The notes beneath the pieces were generated by a model. The model did no database searches, was not told the origin of the DNA, and worked only from the letters and a program-made list of their open reading frames with translations. A stretch of 64,000 bases of DNA, taken from the NCBI GenBank assembly GCA_963817405.1, contig CAWFNW010000001.1, positions 620,001 through 684,000 of the forward strand. Reading direction: 5' to 3'. Shown piece by piece: positions 60,007 through 64,000 of this stretch; position 1 is the first letter of the stretch; each line of letters begins with the position of its first letter. This DNA comes from CAWFNW01 sp963817405 (GTDB lineage Bacteria > Actinomycetota > Coriobacteriia > Anaerosomatales > Anaerosomataceae). The position numbers and the translations under genes are program-made.

Positions 60007-60015
60007 TGCTACCAT
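60007..60015 (+). promoter_or_regulatory. Extended -10 box giving a probable leaderless thrC mRNA
   Basis: TGC-TACCAT ends 6 bases before the thrC ATG at 60022, and there is no Shine-Dalgarno site between them. Confidence 0.5.
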
Positions 60016-60021
60016 GCTCGC

Positions 60022-61563
60022 ATGAAGCCGCTCCGCTACCTCGACACTCGCGCGCTGGACAAGATGCGACCGACCTTCACGGAGGCCGTCGTGAAGGGCA
60101 TTTCGCATGGCGGCGGGCTGTACGTGCCCGAGTCGCTTCCCTCCCTCGAACTCGCCGATATCCTGGTGCTGGGCGACCTTCCCTACCGGGAGCGCGCAGC
60201 GTACGTTTTCCGCGCGTTCGGCGTGGACGTCGACGACGACCGCATGGCGGTACTCATGGCCGGGGCGTACGGCGAGCAGTGGGACGACGCGCGCATTGCG
60301 CCGGTCGAGGAGGTCGTGCCCGGCATCCATGTCCTGGAGCTCTGGCACGGACCCACCTCGGCGTTCAAGGACATGGCGCTCCAGTGCATGCCGCGCTTCT
60401 TCTCCGAGGCGATCGCCATGCAACAGGCGGCCGGCACGCTCGACGATGACTACCTCGTGCTCGTCGCCACCTCGGGCGATACCGGCAAGGCCGCGCTCGA
60501 GGGCTTCGCTGACCGCCCGCACACCGGCATCGTCGTGTTCTACCCGGCCGAGGGAGTCTCGGACATCCAGCGCGCGCAGATGGTGACGCAGCGCGGCGAG
60601 AACGTCGGCGTCTTTGGCGTGCGCGGCAACTTCGACGACTGTCAGAACGCGGTCAAGGCCGCCTTCAACGACCCGACGTTCAACGAAACACTCAAGGCGG
60701 AGCTGAAGCTGCGCCTTTCCTCGGCGAACTCCATCAACTGGGGTCGACTCCTCCCGCAGATCGCGTACTACGTGAGCGCGTACGCGGACATGGTCGCCTC
60801 GGGCGGCGTCGTCGCCGGCGAGCCGATGGACGTGTGCGTGCCCACGGGCAACTTCGGCAACATCCTCGGCGCGTATTACGCGCAGCGCATCGGCGTCCCC
60901 ATCGGACGCCTGCTGTGCGCCTCAAACGCCAACAACGTGCTCTCCGACTTCATCGCGACGGGCACCTACGACATCTCCGAGCGCGCGTTCGTCAAGACAC
61001 CCTCGCCGAGCATGGACATCCTCATCTCCAGCAACCTGGAGCGACTGCTCTTCCACCTCGCCGGCGCCGATGCCGTGCGCGGGTGGATGGCTTCGCTCGC
61101 GGCCGAGGGCCGCTTCCGCGTGGACCACGACACGTTCGCAGCCATGCGCGACCTGATGAGCGGCGACTGGGTCAGCAACGACGAGTCGCTCGCCACGATC
61201 CGCCGGGTCTTCGACGAGACCGGCTATCTGATGGACCCCCACACTTCGGTAGCGTGGGAGGTTGCCGAGCGTCTGCGCGGCGAGAACCCCGTGTTGGTGG
61301 TTTCCACCGCCCACTGGGCGAAGTTCGGCGCCGACGTGTACAAGGCGCTCCACGGTCTGGCCTACGACGCGCCGCTCCCTGCGGGCGCCGCTGCGCTACC
61401 GGGTGTCGAGCTGCTGGCCGAGGTCGCGGCCTCTGCGGGCGAGGGCGCGTGTGTGCCGGCGCCGCTGGCCGAGCTTGGCGCCCTCCCCGAGCGTTTCACG
61501 GGCGTGGTGGATGCGGGACGTGACGCGGTGGAAGCGGCGGTCAAGGAGTGGCTCACGCGCTAG
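60022..61563 (+). CDS. thrC: Threonine synthase
   Basis: A 513-residue PLP enzyme converting O-phosphohomoserine to threonine, of the long bacterial/fungal form with an N-terminal FSHGGGLYVPESLPSL-type segment. PTSAFKDMALQ contains the PLP lysine, ATSGDTGKAALEGF is the phosphate/substrate loop, and GNFGNILGAYYAQRIG the cofactor phosphate cradle. ATG 60022 begins directly after a -10 box. Nearby thrA/thrB genes are not present in the window. Confidence 0.95.
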   Translation: MKPLRYLDTRALDKMRPTFTEAVVKGISHGGGLYVPESLPSLELADILVLGDLPYRERAAYVFRAFGVDVDDDRMAVLMAGAYGEQWDDARIAPVEEVVPGIHVLELWHGPTSAFKDMALQCMPRFFSEAIAMQQAAGTLDDDYLVLVATSGDTGKAALEGFADRPHTGIVVFYPAEGVSDIQRAQMVTQRGENVGVFGVRGNFDDCQNAVKAAFNDPTFNETLKAELKLRLSSANSINWGRLLPQIAYYVSAYADMVASGGVVAGEPMDVCVPTGNFGNILGAYYAQRIGVPIGRLLCASNANNVLSDFIATGTYDISERAFVKTPSPSMDILISSNLERLLFHLAGADAVRGWMASLAAEGRFRVDHDTFAAMRDLMSGDWVSNDESLATIRRVFDETGYLMDPHTSVAWEVAERLRGENPVLVVSTAHWAKFGADVYKALHGLAYDAPLPAGAAALPGVELLAEVAASAGEGACVPAPLAELGALPERFTGVVDAGRDAVEAAVKEWLTR

Positions 61564-61621
61564 CGTGTTGCGCACGAGCCGACGCGCACGCGCGTTCAGG
61601 CTCGTCCACGCCTTAGGGGCT

Positions 61622-61975
61622 TCAGCTCACCGCTCTCTTCACGAGCTCGGCGATTGTCGCCTCCTCCGCAGCGGTCACCATCTTCACTGCGAAGGCGACC
61701 GGCCACATGGGACCTTCGTCGAGGTTCGCCGCGTGCTGGAAGCCGAACGTCGCATACCTCGTCTTGAACTTGTGCGCGCTTTGGAAGAAGCAGACGACTT
61801 GGCCGTCCTTGGCGTACGCGGGCATCCCGTACCAGAGCCTTGGTGAGAGTACCGGGGCGCTGGCCTTTATGATCGCATGGAGCCGTTCGGCGATGGCGCG
61901 GTCTGGTTCCGGCATCTCAGCGATGTTCGCGAGCACCTCGGCCTCACCGTCGGTCTTCGTCTTCTTCTCAGCCAC
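61622..61975 (-). CDS. DUF1801 family protein
   Basis: A 117-residue protein with the DUF1801/YdhG-like pattern: a helical N-terminus and LSPRLWYGMPAYAKDGQVVCFFQSAHKFKTRYATFGF. Its fold resembles SufE-like proteins but the function is unknown. The GTG at 61975 has AAGGAAG upstream and is chosen over the ATG at 62149 of the longer frame, whose N-terminus is antisense to the next gene. It follows the SOUL-family gene by 53 bases on the same strand. Confidence 0.85.
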   Translation of the reverse strand: MAEKKTKTDGEAEVLANIAEMPEPDRAIAERLHAIIKASAPVLSPRLWYGMPAYAKDGQVVCFFQSAHKFKTRYATFGFQHAANLDEGPMWPVAFAVKMVTAAEEATIAELVKRAVS

Positions 61976-62028
61976 GGTCTCTTCCTTTCGCGAATGGGCT
62001 TGCGGCAAGTGCGGCCACAATGCCGGTC

Positions 62029-62595
62029 TCAGACTTCCTCGACCACGATCATGATCTCGTTGCGACGTGCGAACCCCGGCTTCCAAGGAGCGTCGTACTG
62101 GGCCGCAACCGGTTCGCCGGCCGCCCTCAGACCCTGCTCGCCGATCCATGATTCCAGCTCCGCCTGTGCCTCAGCCGCCTTGGTTCCGGAGAAGTGCCCA
62201 CCAAATCGAACCACGGCGGCCAGGTGAGCACCAACTGGCTCGATCGTCACAGCGGCGTTGTTCGGCTGCGGGAGGGTCTCCGCCGTGTATTCGGACGGCA
62301 TCGTGAAGCTGACGATGTATTCGTCCTCGGAATGCTGCGCCGTTACCGGCGCGGTCATCGCGATCCTCTGACAACAAGCCCGGCCCGCCGTTACGGGCGC
62401 GGTCATCGAAATGCGGTCCGAGGCGCGATTGTTGCCGAAGATGTAGTCGGCCAGTGGGCTGAAGCCGGCATTCATGGCCTGTCCAGAGTCACCTGCGGCC
62501 ACGCGTACGTTCGCCGTCAGGTAGCCCCCGTAGCGGCGCAGTTCGAACGGGCCTTCGTGCTTCAGGACCTCGTATTCTGGACTCTCAGTTGTCAC
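62029..62595 (-). CDS. SOUL heme-binding family protein
   Basis: A 188-residue SOUL/HEBP-like protein. YEVLKHEGPFELRRYGGYLTANV, then GFSPLADYIFGNNRASDRISMTAPVT and SFTMPSEYTAETLPQPN, are the family blocks. SOUL proteins bind heme or other tetrapyrroles in a hydrophobic groove. An internal tandem duplication repeats the block TAPVTA 17 residues apart (see findings). The GTG at 62595 has GAGGAGGAG upstream. Probably co-transcribed with the DUF1801 gene. Confidence 0.88.
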   Translation of the reverse strand: MTTESPEYEVLKHEGPFELRRYGGYLTANVRVAAGDSGQAMNAGFSPLADYIFGNNRASDRISMTAPVTAGRACCQRIAMTAPVTAQHSEDEYIVSFTMPSEYTAETLPQPNNAAVTIEPVGAHLAAVVRFGGHFSGTKAAEAQAELESWIGEQGLRAAGEPVAAQYDAPWKPGFARRNEIMIVVEEV

Positions 62596-62706
62596 CGCTC
62601 CTCCTCGCCCAGCGCGCGGCACCTCACCACATGTCGAGCATGGTCTCCGAGTGAGCCGGACCGGCTACGCGCCCGCACGAGTCTTTGGCGCGCTACGACG
62701 TACGCG

Positions 62707-62949
62707 CTACCGCTGCCGCGGGTACGGCTGCATCACGACGAAGTAGTAGACGATCGCGCCGATGGTGTTACCGAGAAGTACCACGAGGATCCAGATGATC
62801 CGCTCGTTCGCGTTGGGCATGCCCTTCATCGCTCCGGGGAACTCAGCATCGCTGCGCTGCAGCACGTCGATCAGGACGATCACCCACAGAACACCGAGCA
62901 CGAGAGCCACGACGCCGAGCAAGCACGGCAGTACGGCGAAGACCTCCAC
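62707..62949 (-). CDS. Small membrane protein, PLDc_N family
   Basis: An 80-residue protein with two membrane helices. VIVLIDVLQRSDAEFPGAMKGMPNANERIIWILVVLLGNTIGAIVYYFVV matches the PLDc_N (phospholipase D N-terminal) family, which is widespread as stand-alone membrane peptides of unknown role. GTG 62949 has AAGGGG upstream. Confidence 0.82.
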   Translation of the reverse strand: MEVFAVLPCLLGVVALVLGVLWVIVLIDVLQRSDAEFPGAMKGMPNANERIIWILVVLLGNTIGAIVYYFVVMQPYPRQR

Positions 62950-63062
62950 GGTATGGCCCCTTCCCTCGCGAACGCGACGCCATCAGCATAACAGCCGCAC
63001 GCGGGGCGCGACATGCAGGCACGGGGGCTCGGTCGTTGCGGCGCGCGGCTCGCCATCTCCGG

Positions 63063-63068
63063 TATCAT
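63063..63068 (+). promoter_or_regulatory. -10 box giving a probable leaderless mRNA for the 63075 gene
   Basis: TATCAT ends 6 bases before ATG 63075, without a Shine-Dalgarno sequence. Confidence 0.45.
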
Positions 63069-63074
63069 GCCCTC

Positions 63075-63317
63075 ATGCACTCCCCTGAAGCTCACGCCGC
63101 CCTCACGCGCGTCATCGACGCACTCTACGCCGCGCAGCACTCGGTGCCGCGGCTTGATGTCATCATTCGCGCAGAACTCTCGGACGTCGGCGAGGACCTG
63201 CTCGGCATCGTGAACCTGCTGCCGCCGGGCATCTACTCGCGACAGCGGCTGTGCGATCAACTCAACTCGGCGATCACCGCCCACGGATGGGGCCGCAGCC
63301 TCGGGACCTTCGACTAG
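63075..63317 (+). CDS. Small helical hypothetical protein
   Basis: An 80-residue protein of unknown family: RVIDALYAAQHSVPRLDVIIRAELSDVGEDLLGIVNLLPPGIYSRQRLCDQLNSAITAHGW. The gene ends 13 bases before the nucleotidyltransferase-like gene, with which it is probably co-transcribed. Confidence 0.7.
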   Translation: MHSPEAHAALTRVIDALYAAQHSVPRLDVIIRAELSDVGEDLLGIVNLLPPGIYSRQRLCDQLNSAITAHGWGRSLGTFD

Positions 63318-63330
63318 GCGGGAGCACGTC

Positions 63331-64000
63331 ATGCAGGAACGCATCGGGGCGTTGGTGGCGCAGAAGGGTCCACTCACGGGCGCCGAGCTCAGCGAGGCGC
63401 TGGGCGGCGAGACCTTCGCGCTCTGGAAGGTCTGCATGTTGTCACATCCGCTGTGCCTCAGGACCGTGGGGCGTCGCTACGTCAGGCTCGACCGTCGCGT
63501 CGAGGGCTACGCCCGGCTGTCTCCATCGATCCTCCGCGAGTTCCTCACGTATACCGTGGTGGGTCTCGCCGATGATCTGGCCGCGATCGACCAGCGAGCG
63601 CACATCCTGCAGTCGCACATCGAGGGTGTGAGCCGGGAGAAGCTCGATTTGGCAAAGCGGATCGTGACGGACGTCGTCGAGCCATTCAGCTCGCGAGGCA
63701 TCGAAGAATCGCGCTTCTGCATCGTGGTCGCGGGTGACATCGTCTACGACATGGCGCACGACGTGAGCAGACCCGAGCGCAGCACCGGCGGCTTGGTGCG
63801 CGGCTCAGACCTCGACATCGTCGTCATCGTTGCTGACGACGCGCCGGAAGACCTCGTCACGCAGCTCGACGAGACGATCTACCGGAAGAAGTACCAGTAC
63901 CTCAAGCACCCGGCCTTCCAGGAAGAGATCGACTACATCGTCAAGCTCTTCAGTAAGCTCGCCGAGCAGGCCGAGTTCGACACGTTCGAGCGGATGGTTG
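63331..64000 (+). CDS. Nucleotidyltransferase-like protein with winged-helix N-terminus, 3' end cut
   Basis: Open from ATG 63331 to the window edge (223 codons visible). Residues 1-60 look like a winged helix (VAQKGPLTGAELSEAL, CLRTVGRRYVRLDRR). Around residue 155 there is GGLVRGSDLDIVVIV, the GSxxD-type strand of Pol-beta-like nucleotidyltransferases, followed by KKYQYLKHPAFQEEIDYIVK. The substrate and full length are unknown. It follows the 63075 gene by 13 bases and probably shares its promoter. Confidence 0.75.
   Translation, partial: MQERIGALVAQKGPLTGAELSEALGGETFALWKVCMLSHPLCLRTVGRRYVRLDRRVEGYARLSPSILREFLTYTVVGLADDLAAIDQRAHILQSHIEGVSREKLDLAKRIVTDVVEPFSSRGIEESRFCIVVAGDIVYDMAHDVSRPERSTGGLVRGSDLDIVVIVADDAPEDLVTQLDETIYRKKYQYLKHPAFQEEIDYIVKLFSKLAEQAEFDTFERMV

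Noticed and set aside
1..64000. CRISPR arrays, rRNA, tRNA, phage modules, replication origin
   Set aside because: No regularly spaced repeats, no conserved rRNA segments, no cloverleafs and no phage or replication-initiator genes were recognised by eye.

Overview
The window is a gene-dense stretch of high-GC chromosome from what is most likely an anaerobic or micro-aerophilic actinobacterium. The lineage is inferred from gene content, not from a marker gene. Actinobacterial hints are a DUF2469 gene, an APC permease beside a two-gene TrkA pair arranged like Rv2690c-ceoB-ceoC of Mycobacterium, and a Ku/LigD end-joining cluster. Anaerobic hints are a Thermotoga-type ferredoxin, an iron-sulfur flavoprotein, the DUF39 route to homocysteine, MetV/MetF, and an archaeal-type phosphoglycerate mutase. 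A Coriobacteriia-like host would fit. There are no rRNA or tRNA genes, no CRISPR array, no phage genes and no intact insertion sequence. About 65 protein genes are supported.

Layout. 0-10 kb: acetyltransferases, ferredoxin, GT4 glycosyltransferase, PLP enzyme, NYN-LOTUS protein, a secreted Gly-rich protein, a 2,3-cyclic-DPG-synthetase-like P-loop protein and two tandem DegV genes. 10-17.4 kb: a membrane phosphodiesterase, NAD salvage (pncB-pncA) with an iron-sulfur flavoprotein, and the iscR-iscS-iscU operon. 17.5-24.7 kb: MFS exporter, KimA-like potassium permease convergent with two TrkA genes, cysK with its own Rrf2 regulator, and a beta-hydroxyacid dehydrogenase. 24.7-27.5 kb: two minus-strand membrane-protein genes (HsmA family, Atg22-like MFS), each preceded by one copy of a nearly identical 364-bp structured repeat. 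27.6-38.7 kb: gatB, gatC-gatA, an L,D-transpeptidase with a lipoprotein-like gene, a ferredoxin-CPBP protease fusion, ligA, DUF2469, UPF0280, and a diguanylate cyclase with a ferritin-like sensor. 38.7-49.5 kb: lipA, lpd, and a long minus-strand methionine operon led by a T-box. 49.6-64 kb: EamA exporter, SHOCT protein, a heterodimeric ABC exporter, ku and split ligD, apgM, thrC, and small genes, ending in a truncated nucleotidyltransferase-like gene.

The most coherent pathway runs on the minus strand from about 49,047 down to 41,990. A T-box leader whose likely specifier triplet is ATG (methionine) precedes the DUF39 homocysteine-forming protein, its NIL/4Fe-4S partner, a small membrane protein, a MetH without reactivation domain, MetV, MetF and a metallophosphoesterase. 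Together these genes could make homocysteine from aspartate semialdehyde and sulfide, generate methyl-tetrahydrofolate and methylate homocysteine.

The least explained structure is the 364-bp repeat at 25,204-25,567 and 26,826-27,189 (2 substitutions between copies). It is more AT-rich than its surroundings, folds on paper into several hairpins and a long-range helix, and lies just upstream of two otherwise unrelated membrane-protein genes. Unusual fusions (2x[4Fe-4S] ferredoxin-CPBP protease; ferritin-like-GGDEF) are the next most interesting items. Several genes also start about 6-7 bases after a clear -10 box with no Shine-Dalgarno sequence, which points to leaderless transcripts.
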